From assembly GCA_025765595.1 (NCBI GenBank), contig JAIVFH010000021.1, forward strand, positions 327,969-391,968: a DNA stretch of 64,000 nt, given 5' to 3'. The translations under genes and the position numbers were made by a program. This DNA comes from Obelidium mucronatum. Lineage: Eukaryota > Chytridiomycota > Chytridiomycetes > Chytridiales > Chytriomycetaceae. Below, in pieces: positions 22,186-32,288 of this stretch; the stretch's first letter is position 1; the number at the start of each line of letters is the position of its first letter. The notes beneath the pieces were generated by a model. That model did no database searches and was not told the origin of the DNA. It was given only the letters and a program-made list of their open reading frames with translations.

Positions 22186-22449
22186 ATGAAGATCACTTCC
22201 GTTCTCGCTGTCTCTATTGCCATGATCATGGGTGGTCAGTTTTTGACGACCTCGTCTTGATGTGCATCAATTATTCTGTCATTATTCATCCAAAATTTAG
22301 TTGCTGCTGCCCCAGCTCCAGCTCCAGTTGCCGCCCCAGCTCCCATCAAGATCTGCTGCAACGTTTGCTGGGAAGGTTGTGCCTTGGGATACAGCAGATG
22401 CAAGCAATTGTGTAACGGTTGCAGCAATGCACCAAGCTGTGACAATTGA
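22186..22449 (+). CDS. Small secreted cysteine-rich protein, 65 residues
   Basis: Exon 1 (22186..22234) encodes a signal peptide (MKITSVLAVSIAMIMG). A 66-nt intron (22235..22300) splits a Val codon. Exon 2 gives an Ala/Pro pro-segment (AAAPAPAPVAAPAP) and a mature domain with eight cysteines in about 29 residues, spaced CC-x2-C-x3-C-x6-C-x3-C-x2-C-x5-C. The promoter has a TATA box and AATAAA follows near 22528. The form is that of fungal small secreted Cys-rich proteins (wall-binding, antimicrobial or host-directed). No family recognised, and function is not inferred from size alone. Confidence 0.75.
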
Positions 22450-22629
22450 AGGAAGGGTACTTTATTGTAGTGGCTGTGAAAAGTTGGTCTGGAATTTGAA
22501 GTTTTGAACAAAGATGCGGAAAGGAATAAAGACTCGACTTCTGCTTTGATATTGTAGCTCTTCTTGATGAAATATTCGTACGATAAGTAAGTCAAAAAAT
22601 TGTCAGTTACTTTTTAAGTGCTTTCAAAA

Positions 22630-23413
22630 ATGAACAGAACTTTAGCTCCCGGTGGCTGCCTCAACATTGCATTTGGAAGTATCGATGCTTCTGCCGGCCC
22701 CGTCAATTTTACTCTGGGATCAGTGCCTGTACTCATCGACGCCACTGTATCGAATGGCACAACGACATTTACATTCCCTGATTTCACATCTACTCTCACT
22801 GTCATGCACTTCTGGTCAAACAACTTCTCTAATGCGAGTCTGTCGCAGTTCTCTAATACCCCGTGTACAGTCCCAACATACTTGAGCCCGCAAGACCTTG
22901 GCTCAGCACTCATGAAACCCTCAGACTGGAACATCCCCACCGTCGATATTCAAAACGGAAAAGTGTCTTACTCTGTCAGTGTCAGATATAGGGTTGGTTG
23001 TCCGTCCTATCCAAATCAAAGCGGCCGAATGGATTACTTTGTTCAACTTTGGGGCCAGAGTAATTACGTTCAAGACGATCATGCAACAAATCATTGGAAA
23101 CAGATTCCTTTCGCCTTGCCGTTTCCGAATCAAGGTTTTTTTTTGATCATCGATTGTAGATTCGGTATTGATGTCTTCAACCACTCATAATGTTCTAGGC
23201 CTCTATGCTGTCATTGGACCCAAGAATACCACCTTTGAAGGGAGAATTGATGGAAAACTAGATGCCCAGTTGGCGTTAACATGCCCGGTTCCGATTGCTT
23301 CACCAACCACGGCCGTTTCTACCAAATTCATAACGACTTCTGGTTCATGGACTTCGCCGTTGGCCAGAAACTTAATTACAGTCATGTTCTGTGTGTTCTT
23401 TATCCATTTATAG
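22630..23413 (+). CDS. Surface-protein family member, paralogue of the gene at 21049
   Basis: Starts at the ATG at 22630 (MNRTLAPGGCLNIAFG). One intron at 23135..23198 (GTTTTT…TTCTAG) joins in phase to GLYAVIGPKNTTFEG. Like its paralogue it has PGGCL, a FTFPDF/TVMHFW segment and VGCPSYP, many N-x-S/T sites, and a hydrophobic end (LITVMFCVFFIHL). No N-terminal signal peptide is visible in this frame. The pair flanks the Cys-rich secreted gene at 22186. Confidence 0.6.
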
Positions 23414-24091
23414 ATATCGAAAAATAAAATGACCAGAGATTGAGAGAGGTTATAGTTTCCCCTCATTCATGGAGCAATAACGGGCAAGGAACGGGCAAAA
23501 GTGTCAGTTTTGAACTTGAGTGCAAGTCAGGCGGGCAGCCAAATCACAAGCCCGACAATGAAATGAAAAATACCACAAATGAACAAGATGCTTAAATGCT
23601 TGTTCATTTATAAGACTGTCATTATGGATATTATTGTGTAATAATGTTGTTTGTCATTACAAATTTCATGAGTATTTATCAGCATACCCCTTGAGTATCA
23701 CCATTGGTTGCCACAGCAGTGAAACAGGAGAAGCGTGCCCTCTGGAGAAATAGCTTACCTGCGAAACAGTCACGGGGGGCACGAATGGGATTTTTCCACA
23801 CTTTTTTTTGAGGCACAGATAGCGTGATAACTCTTGCTGCCAGCGTCTGCTGCAGTTGCCCAGCTCGGTGTTCGATGGCGCGTAATTTCGTGATCAAGAA
23901 TGCTTGATTTGCACCGCTGCAAACCGAGGACAACACGTGTAACAGTTAGCGAATTGCGTCATGGCGTGCTCGTTTCTTTGGGATTCGCACCTTTTCTCGG
24001 AAAATTTTCCAGTTTCAAGACGCAAAATAGCTATTTATAGGCAATAGTAAGTCAGGCCAAAAAAAGAACCCGCCACCAAAAAGCTGCGAAA
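23414..24091. other. Upstream region of the H+-ATPase gene
   Basis: About 680 bp without a supported gene. The minus-strand frame at 23679..23936 has no recognisable content. CTATTTATAG near 24031 may act as the TATA element of the ATPase gene. Confidence 0.4.
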
Positions 24092-27049
24092 ATGACAGAA
24101 AAGTCTGAGGAGCTCAATGCCAACGGCAAGAAGCCATTGAAGATGGAAGAGGCGGTCCACGTCGAAGTTGCCGATGAGATCTCCCCAGAGCTCGAAGCCC
24201 TCTTGCACACCGAGCCATTGCAGGGTTTGACTGACGCTCAGGTTGCTGAGCGTACTGCCCAATTCGGTCTCAACGAAATCCCAGAGACCAAGTCCAACCC
24301 CCTCCTCAAGTTCCTCTCTTACTTCCTTGGCCCCATCTCCTACCTCTTGGAAATTGCCTGTATCCTTTCTGGTATCTTTGCTCACTGGGCTGATTTCGGT
24401 ATCTTGCTTGCCGTCTTGATCATCAACGCCTGCATTGGTTTCTTCGAAGAAGCCCGTGCCGAATCTGCCTTGGATGCCCTCAAGAACACCCTTGCCTTGA
24501 AGTCTCGTACCTGGAGAAACGGCAAGCTCGTTGAAGTCGACTCCAACACCTTGGTTCCTGGTGACGTTATTGCTCTCCGTCTTGGAGACATTATCCCAGC
24601 CGACTGTCGTCTTTTGGGTGTTGGTGTGCAAGGTGAAATCTCTGAAGGTACCCTCCAAATTGATCAAGCCGCTCTTACCGGTGAATCCCTCCCTGTCAAC
24701 AAGGGCAAGGGCGCCACCGCTTACTCCTCCGCTATCGTCAAGCAAGGACAGATGTTGGCCGTTGTTACCAAGACTGGTATCAACACCTACATCGGTCGTG
24801 CTGCCAACCTTATCTCCATCACCACTGAAGAAGGACACTTCCAAAAGATCATTAACTCCATTGGTAACTTCTTGGTTATCATCACTTTGGTGAGTACACT
24901 ACACAAATTGGGGGCTGAATTGCCTGGCTTGCAATTTTTCCGGGATTAGATTTTTTCTTCATTGAGTGCTAATCACAACTTTCCATTTTCAAATGTCTAG
25001 GCCATGGCGGTTGTTCTCTTCTTGATCCGTGTGTGGGGAAGACCATCCAACCCAGAAGACCCACTCCTCACCAGAATCAAGCACTCCCTCATGGAAGTCC
25101 TTGTCTTGACCATTGCCGCCATTCCAGTCGGTCTCCCAACCATCATGTCCGTTACCATGGCTGTGGGAGCTTCCCAACTTGCTAAGAAGGAAGTTATCGT
25201 CAAGCGTTTGACTGCTATTGAAGAACTCGCCTCCGTCTCCATTCTTTGTTCCGACAAGACTGGTACTTTGACCTTGAACAAGCTCTCTTTCGACGTTCCA
25301 TACCTTTCCAACAAGGGAAACACCACCGACGACTTCGAAGGCACCGGAATCAAGTACGACGAACAGGACCTCTTGTTGCACTCCTTCTTCGCCTCTGAAC
25401 CAGGAGCGCAAGATGCTATCGAATCTGCTATCCGTAAGGCCGCCCAGGAACGTGTCACTGTCCTCAAGGAACGTGAAAACCAGGATCACCTCATCCCAGG
25501 TTACAAGGTCAACAACTTCATTCCATTCAACCCAACCTCCAAGTACACTGAAGCTACCGTTACCGACCTTGCCACTGGAAAGCAATTCCGAGCCATTAAG
25601 GGTGCCCCACAAGTTATCGTTAAGATGGTTGGTGGACACGATGAAGCTACTGAAGCCGTCAACAACTTTGCCAGACGTGGTCTCCGTGCTCTCGGTGTTG
25701 CCCGTACCATCGACGACGCCATGACCAAGTTTGAAATGATTGGAATGATCTCTCTTCTCGACCCACCACGTCCAGACTCTGCCCACACCATTCAGGAATG
25801 CCACAACCTCGGAATTGCCGTCAAGATGATTACTGGAGACCAGCAAATTATCGGAAAGGAAGTCGCTCACCGTCTTGGAATGAACCGTACCATCTTGGAT
25901 GCCAGCAAGTTGATGGACTCCTCCCTTGATGAAGAAGCTTTGATTGACCGTTGCGTTAAGTGTGATGGTTTCGCCCAGGTTATCCCAGAACACAAGTACA
26001 AGGTCGTCGAATTGCTCCAAAAGCGTGGTTACCTCGTTGGTATGACTGGTGACGGTGTTAACGATGCTCCAGCTTTGAAGAAGGCCAACGTCGGTATTGC
26101 TGTCGAAGGATGTACCGATGCCGCCCGTTCTGCCGCTGATATTGTCTTGCTCGCTGAAGGTCTCTCCACCATCGTTGACGGTGTCAAGTGTTCCCGTGCC
26201 ATTTTCCAAAGAATGAGATCCTACGCCTTGTACCGTATTGCCTCTACCATCCACTTCTTGTTGTTCTTCTTTATCTCCATCTGTGCCTACGGATTCTCTC
26301 TTCCACCAAAGTTGATTCTTTTGATTGCCGTCTTGAACGATGCCGCCACCTTGGTTATCTCTGTTGACAACGCTCAGATTTCCCAACGCCCAGACAAGTG
26401 GCGTCTTGGTCAACTCATTACTCTCTCCTTTGTCCTCGGTTTCTTGTTGATGATCATCTCCTGGGCCCACTTCTGGGTTGCTCACTACGGTGCTGGATTC
26501 ACTACTCTCTCCTACGACGACTTCCCAGATGTCCCCAACGCCGGAGTTCTGCAAACCATCATGTACCTCCAGATTTCTTCCTGCCCACACTTCGTCATCT
26601 TCTCTACCCGTCTCCCAGGTTACTTCTACGAAAACATGCCATCTTGGACTTTCATTTTGGTCGTTGCTGGTACCCAAGTCTTTGCCATGTTCATGTCCAT
26701 CTTTGGTGTCCGTGCCCTTGATGCCACTGCTATCGGTTGGGGATGGGGTATCGGAGTCTTGGCTGTTTCCACTGTCATGTTTATGATTTTGGATGTTGTT
26801 AAGGTGTACATGATCCGCAAATGGTCCTTTGACTTGACTGTCAAGTTGTACCCAACCAAGGCCAGAAAGGCTGAGTTGCAAGACCGTTTGGCCAAGCGTA
26901 GCATCAAGAACCGTGTCGACGAGAATGTTATCAAGGCCCGCAAGGTGTTGTACTTGACCATGGGTGTCATTGCTTGGAGAAAGGCTGTTGAGGCTTCTAG
27001 AAAGAAGGTTGCTGGAGCCAACTCTAGCACCACTCTCTATGTGAACTAG
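24092..27049 (+). CDS. PMA1: Plasma-membrane H+-exporting P-type ATPase
   Basis: A P3A ATPase of 948 residues that pumps protons out and energises nutrient uptake. Landmarks: GLNEIPETKSNP in the actuator lead, LTGESLPVNKG, PVGLPTIMSVTMAVGA in helix 4, the phosphorylated Asp in CSDKTGTLTLNKL, KGAPQVI and MITGDQ in the nucleotide domain, and TGDGVNDAPALKKA. Ten membrane spans are visible. One 111-nt intron at 24890..25000 (GTGAGT…TCTAG) keeps the frame. Codon use is strongly biased (AAG, GCC, ACC, CTC), as expected for one of the most expressed genes. The bias also leaves a meaningless 630-codon open frame on the other strand. Confidence 0.97.
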
Positions 27050-27245
27050 ATGGGACGTTGAGACGATTTTCTGTTTTTCGTTTTTGTTGGGTTTTATTGA
27101 TTGAAACTTAATGGATTTTATATTTGCTTCCTCTTTTTTTCATCCGGTTGTGCGGTGCGCGTCATATTAGTATAACGAATACAAGAAACGTCGAAGTCAG
27201 TTTTAGACTATCTTATTTTTATTATTTTTCTTTGAGATTTTCCTG

Positions 27246-27602
27246 ATGATCGACGCATCCAAAACATCACCTTCTGAAACCACAATCTCATCACTTCCTC
27301 CTGAACTAATAGAACAAATCCTCTTGAATCTGCCTGTAGATGATTACTTGATTTCCGTTGGCTTATCGTCAAAACCATTGTTTGCGGAATACATTTTTCG
27401 AAAAAGCCACTTTGCACAACGGCATTTGAAACTTGCGTTACGCGAATCAGTATTGAGTGATTCTACAGTATGGTTGGAAAAGAGTTTTGAGATGATGCTT
27501 TCGCGTTTTTTGGAAAGTGGAGGGAAATCATCAAGGCGTCTTCTTTTGAATTATGAAAGGAGCATATGGATGACTGCAACAAAATATCGGAGGCCGAAAT
27601 AA
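27246..27602 (+). CDS. Short intronless F-box protein, probable retrocopy
   Basis: 118 residues. SLPPELIEQILLNLPVDDYLISV is an F-box-like start resembling that of the F-box/ankyrin gene at 11676 (also FAQRHLK versus FVQRHFK). The ORF then ends without ankyrin repeats. It has no intron, AATAAA overlaps the stop region at about 27598, and 38 consecutive A residues begin at 27641. That looks like a reverse-transcribed, polyadenylated mRNA. Confidence 0.55.
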   Translation: MIDASKTSPSETTISSLPPELIEQILLNLPVDDYLISVGLSSKPLFAEYIFRKSHFAQRHLKLALRESVLSDSTVWLEKSFEMMLSRFLESGGKSSRRLLLNYERSIWMTATKYRRPK

Positions 27603-27639
27603 ATAGCTTTAACTGCTATTGAAAGTATTGCCAAAGTCG

Positions 27640-27640
<1 letters not shown>

Positions 27641-27678
<38 letters not shown>
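27641..27678 (+). repeat. Genomic poly(A) tract of 38 A
   Basis: An uninterrupted A38 lies 38 bp after the stop of the F-box ORF and one base before the ATG of the next gene. The position relative to AATAAA (about 40 bp) suits a reverse-transcribed poly(A) tail. Slippage of an A-rich leader is the alternative. Confidence 0.7.
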
Positions 27679-27679
<1 letters not shown>

Positions 27680-29545
27680 ATGGCTCCAAAACGACGACGA
27701 GACCTTGAAGCAGATTCCCCAAACACTCGCCTGAAAACCAACTCTCTCACTGGAGATTTCTCAGAAGTAACGGCAAACGAATCGTCTAAAATAGGACAAG
27801 TTCCTCAGAGCTTCTTTCCCAGCAGTAGTTTCATCACCCAAAGATGTTGGCCATTTGATCAAACTTGGGCTAGTCTCAATCAACGGAACTATCCTCAAAA
27901 AGCAAATGGTGACTGTAAAGCCTGGTGATCGTGTCACTCTTGTTCATCCAAGTACTGCTCTCTCAGCAGAAGCGAAACTGGCAGAGACTCTTGGAGTTAA
28001 AGTGCACTGGGAAAATAATAACCTTGCAATCGTCTGGAAACCAAGCGGTGTTTTGATTTCTGGAAGCTCAAAGAACTCTTTGGCTGCTTTGGTTCCAGCC
28101 ATATGTTCCAACGTTACTGAGTGCAAGTTTCTGACTAGTCTCAACACATCAACGGCGGGTCTTGTTTTGTGCTGCAAATCAAAGGCTTTGTTTGATAGTC
28201 TGGATGATATGCATGGGAATGGACTTATTTCGGAAACCTGGACTGTTGTCGTTCAGGGCCATGTTGGAAATATACGCTCTTTAGCGAGTCACGAAACCTT
28301 TGAAATCGATTCCGAGATTGATGGTGTTCTTGGGGCAGTTTCGCTTGTTACTTTCTTGGAAGCTTCAAGAACACGGAATTTCTGTTCAAAGGGGGGATCT
28401 TGGTTATCTTTGTGTCTGGTTTCTCCATTACAAGGATCTAGGCCCGTGCCGTTTCAGGCGTTGCGTCATTTGGAGACTTCGTTGCATCCTGTTCTTGAGG
28501 GGGATTCGTTGGCGCTGACCGGTTTGGATTTCGAGTTTGGTAAGACCGGGTCAGTGAATATTTCAACATCAGACTGAAGAATATAATTTTAAGGACAGCT
28601 GGCAAAACCGTATCAGTGACCTTGGATATCCCGAAAAAACTCAAGAACCTTTTGAAAAGAGAACAAGAAGCTTGGACGGGCCAAAGAGCTCAGAATCTTG
28701 AGCAGCTCAAAAAAGCTGGCATCGAAGCGTCGGCTAGTATTCTTGATTCGTTGGACTCTGGAACCCCAATCTCATACATTTTGGGAAAGCATCGTTTTTA
28801 TGGGTTGGACTTTATTGTATCTCCTGCCGTCATGATTCCGAAACCAGGAACAGAGGTGTTGCTACAATCTGTCATTCAAAAGACACATTCGCTGCGAGGA
28901 GCTGAAGGGTCAGGAGGAGTCAGAAGGAATCCACATGTTTTAGATCTGGGAACTGGAAGTGGATGCATCCTTGTGTCTTTGCTGCAAAGTCCGCATTTGA
29001 AAAACTCAAGAGGATTAGGAATCGATTTGTCGAAAGATGCCCTGGAAATCGCAAAACAAAACGCCGCCAAGCATGGGTTGATAACAACAACCAACAGCAA
29101 TCGGATCATATTCGGAGAAACGTCGTTTGAAGGACTACCGAAATATCTGGAAACGGAGTATTCAAAAGCGGTCAAGGAGCCTTTCGATTACATTGTAACA
29201 AATCCACCGTATTTGGAAGCGAAGCTGTGGGAAAGCGATCGGTTGTACTCATCCCAAAAGCATGAGCCAAGGATTGCACTTGTTGGTGGGGATGATGGGC
29301 TAGAAGCGTACCGTCAAATCTATAGGGCATTGAGCAAAACGAGTGAAATTGGCTATCTATGCAAAGGATCTGTGTTGTTTGTTGAAGTTAACAATGGTGA
29401 ACTTGCAAAAAAAGTGGAAACTTTGTTCTGTGGCTCTGCTAACGTGATAAGAGACGATGACAAATTATCTGAAGGATGGAGGTTCATTCGTGTAGATGTT
29501 GACGGGAAGGGCATTGAGAGATGCGTAGTATTTGAGTGGAAATAA
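27680..29545 (+). CDS. Fusion of an RluA-like pseudouridine-synthase domain and a PrmC/HemK methyltransferase
   Basis: The N-terminal frame (NLS-like KRRR) shifts by one base near 27850 into an S4-like segment (VGHLIKLGLVSINGTILKK…VKPGDRV). An RluA-fold part follows (NLAIVWKPSGVLI; LNTSTAGLVLCCKS). RluA enzymes carry HRLDxxTSG with a catalytic Asp; here the site reads SLNTSTAG, so Asp is replaced by Asn. A 59-nt intron (28540..28598, GTAAGA…GACAG) joins in exact phase to a PrmC/HemK domain: SYILGKHRFYGLDF, PKPGTEVLL, LDLGTGSGCILVSLL, VTNPPYLE. The NPPY motif marks Gln/Asn N5-methyltransferases of release factors. Probably mitochondrial or cytosolic translation-related. The synthase half looks inactive and the methyltransferase half intact. 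Confidence 0.7.
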
Positions 29546-29776
29546 ATGAACTGCTATGTATACAATGTTGAGTGCCCGCCAGTGGGCCTTTTTGATTAGT
29601 TTGTAAGTGGGGCTGTCCTTTGTACCTCTTGCCAAGTCTCATGTTAGGGTTTGTAAGCATTTGAAAAAATCTGAAATTGAACAGAAAAAGAAACCCAGTT
29701 CAACGCCAGCCCCGCCTGTATTCATCAAACAACTATCCGAGAAAGCAACCAGTCAACGCACTTGGGGCCACTACCG

Positions 29777-32118
29777 ATGAGCCACACACCGCCAATGTCT
29801 CTGCTTGGTGGACATCAACCATCAGCGATGCAGTCCACCCAAGTCCCCCTCTTGATCCATCCTTTGGGCGACTTTGTCAGGTCGCCGTCCGCTTCGTCTG
29901 AGGCATTTGTCCTCAGTCCTAGGGGTGCTGAGGGCTCAGGCCCGAGCCAAGCTGCTCACTATCACCGGCAGCCATCCAGCCACAAGACAGGCAGCAGACA
30001 CGCATCATCGCACCAGCCAAATGAGACAAACAGACTGCATCCATACAGAAGAAGTCACCACCAGCCTGGCTTGGCGTCAGAGTCAGGTTTGTACTAGTGT
30101 TCAACTTCACTTGGCATTTGTCGGGCACCCAGCTAAAATAGAACTTTGTGTTTGCATTCGTGTCTGAAGGACATCTGCGAAGCTCAAGCAGCGCGAGCGG
30201 AAGCAAGGGACTTGGCTTGCAGTTGTTTGTAGATGATGACGATACTGATACTGGAGCCATTTATAACAACTCGGAGATCCTCATGTCCCCTTCGTCAGAG
30301 AGCGATAACGATATTGAGTGTTTGATGGAAGATGGAGGCGATGGCTTTGCTTTGAGTCCTTTGCAGGATGAAGTGGAACCCAATGAACCAAATATCAATG
30401 TACACCAGTCGTTCCATCTGCCACAGCAGTCGAAACAGGATTCTGGATTTCTGAATCCAAACAGTTTTCACACGGGACTTGGATTGTCGAGTCATCAGCT
30501 TCATCAGCAAATGCAGATGAATGCTTTACTTCAGCAGCAGCAACATCTGCAGCAGCAACATCTGCAGCAGCAACAACAGCAGCACCAATATCAGCAGCAT
30601 TCACAGATGCTGATGTATCAGCAACAACGAATGCAGCAAATGCAACTACTTCAACAACAACATCAAAGACAATCTGATCCTCAAAAAGTCCAGGACGCTG
30701 AAGACTTGGCGTCATTTGCTGCTTGGGTGACGCTACGTTTGCTTGAGCGTCGATGGAGTCTTTTGCAGGAACAAAACGCTGCTGGTAAAAGTGCGAGTGT
30801 GTCAACTCTCCCTACTGCCGGTGCTTCTTCCATAAGACAAAGCCCGCTTGTACCTGCGCACGCACAATCCGCGATCTTGCCACAACAAGGTCCAGCATCA
30901 GCTGGACCAAATGGAAAAAGACCGCTATTAAATCGATATCAAGCATCAAAGCAAAGAGTGGATCCAAACTTTGGGATATCGGGAGGATTCAGTGGCGACT
31001 TTTAATTCGTTGGGCAGTACTGCTGTTGGCGCAGATTCATACTACAGAGGATCATCGTCTTTATTGTCCGTCAAGGATAGTTCATCAGTCGTCCCAGTCA
31101 TTGGCGCATGCCGGTGCCAGACGAAAGAATGAACTCCATTACAAATCAAGTTTCTACATTTCAAATCTCAGTCTTCTGGTAGCACAGCTTCTGTTACTTT
31201 CAAGTCTCCAGAAGGGTCACCACTAATGGGACAACAAGAGTTTGCCTCATCTCCGATATCCGAAAGCATACACCAACCCCACCCACTTTCTCATTATAAG
31301 CCCCAAGGACTTCCACCGATTATGCAAAGTGTGGATACTCTCAGAACTAGTACAAACACACCATCATCATCCTTATACCATGGATTTTCGCAATCCCAAC
31401 ACTCAACCGCCTCTTCCACTTCCCAATCGCTTATGAAAGCCTCATATAATAATCAAGCCAGTATTTCATCAGCAACAAATATCCCTCAACAAATACACTC
31501 TCCTCATCCAGTCGCAATGCCCCCACAACCGTCAAAACAGCCACTTAAACACTCTCTGCCTCCAGCATATGTATCTCACTATGCATCGAAACTAACCCGC
31601 CTCACGCAATTAACACTCTTGCGTGCTCCTACACCCCCACAAACAATTCTCCTGGCCCTCCACCTCCTTCGAAGACTCATTTCAACACCGAGATCTCTCC
31701 CCACGCGGATAACAACGCCAACGAGAATGCTTCTGGGATGCCTGATGGTTGCAGACAGTGTTTTCGGGAGTGAGCGGGGTGTTGCGAGTCGCGATTGGAA
31801 AGCGATTGCACAATATTGTGGGCTTCGAGAAGACGGTGCTGATGGGGACACAGTCAAGACCAAGCAGGAGCGAGTACCAACGATGGGTTAGGTTTCATTG
31901 CTGGAATCAAGAAGGATGTTCTTGTTTTCTTGGATTTTAATCTGGAGCCGAGTTTTAAAGGGTATTCGGATTGGTTAGGGGTTTTGAAGGATTTTTTGAA
32001 GGAACAGAATGGTGCTGTTGTGGATGATCGAAGAAGGAGAACGAGACAGATATTGGAGGATTTGGAGAAGGCCGACCCTGATGGTGAGGGGAGGATTTCT
32101 ATGGGTTGGAAATGGTGA
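29777..32118 (+). CDS. Gln/Ser-rich protein with a cyclin-like domain, copy 1
   Basis: Starts near the ATG at 29777. An intron (GTTTGT near 30087) leads to a poly-Gln region (about 30510–30670), then DPQKVQDAEDLASFAAWVTLRLLERRWSLL, a long Ser/Pro/His linker, and a helical C-terminal domain. That domain has TLLRAPTPPQTILLALHLLRRL, TPTRMLLGCLMVADSVFG and VLVFLDFNL, ending MGWKW. The helix order resembles PHO80/PCL-type cyclin folds (multi-helix box with a 'RMLLAALI-ASK' helix). The frame slips near 30995, 31130–31220 and 31880. The gene at 32289 is its tandem paralogue; shared parts confirm the model. Confidence 0.45.
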
Positions 32119-32288
32119 TGAGTGAATTATAAACATATCGTATTCCTTTTTTTTCGATTGCATAGTGAATAGAGAACAAAGATGTTGCAAATATGTGTTT
32201 ACTTTAATTCTTGGAAGTTATATCGCCAAGTCTCTCATCTTTTACCAATCATCCAAAAATAGCTCATCAACACCAACAATTGAGCACC

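Noticed and set aside
24989..26881. 630-codon open frame on the minus strand across PMA1
   Set aside because: It is antisense to a perfectly conserved ATPase and is open only because of the strong codon bias; its Ser/Asn/Gly-rich translation resembles nothing.
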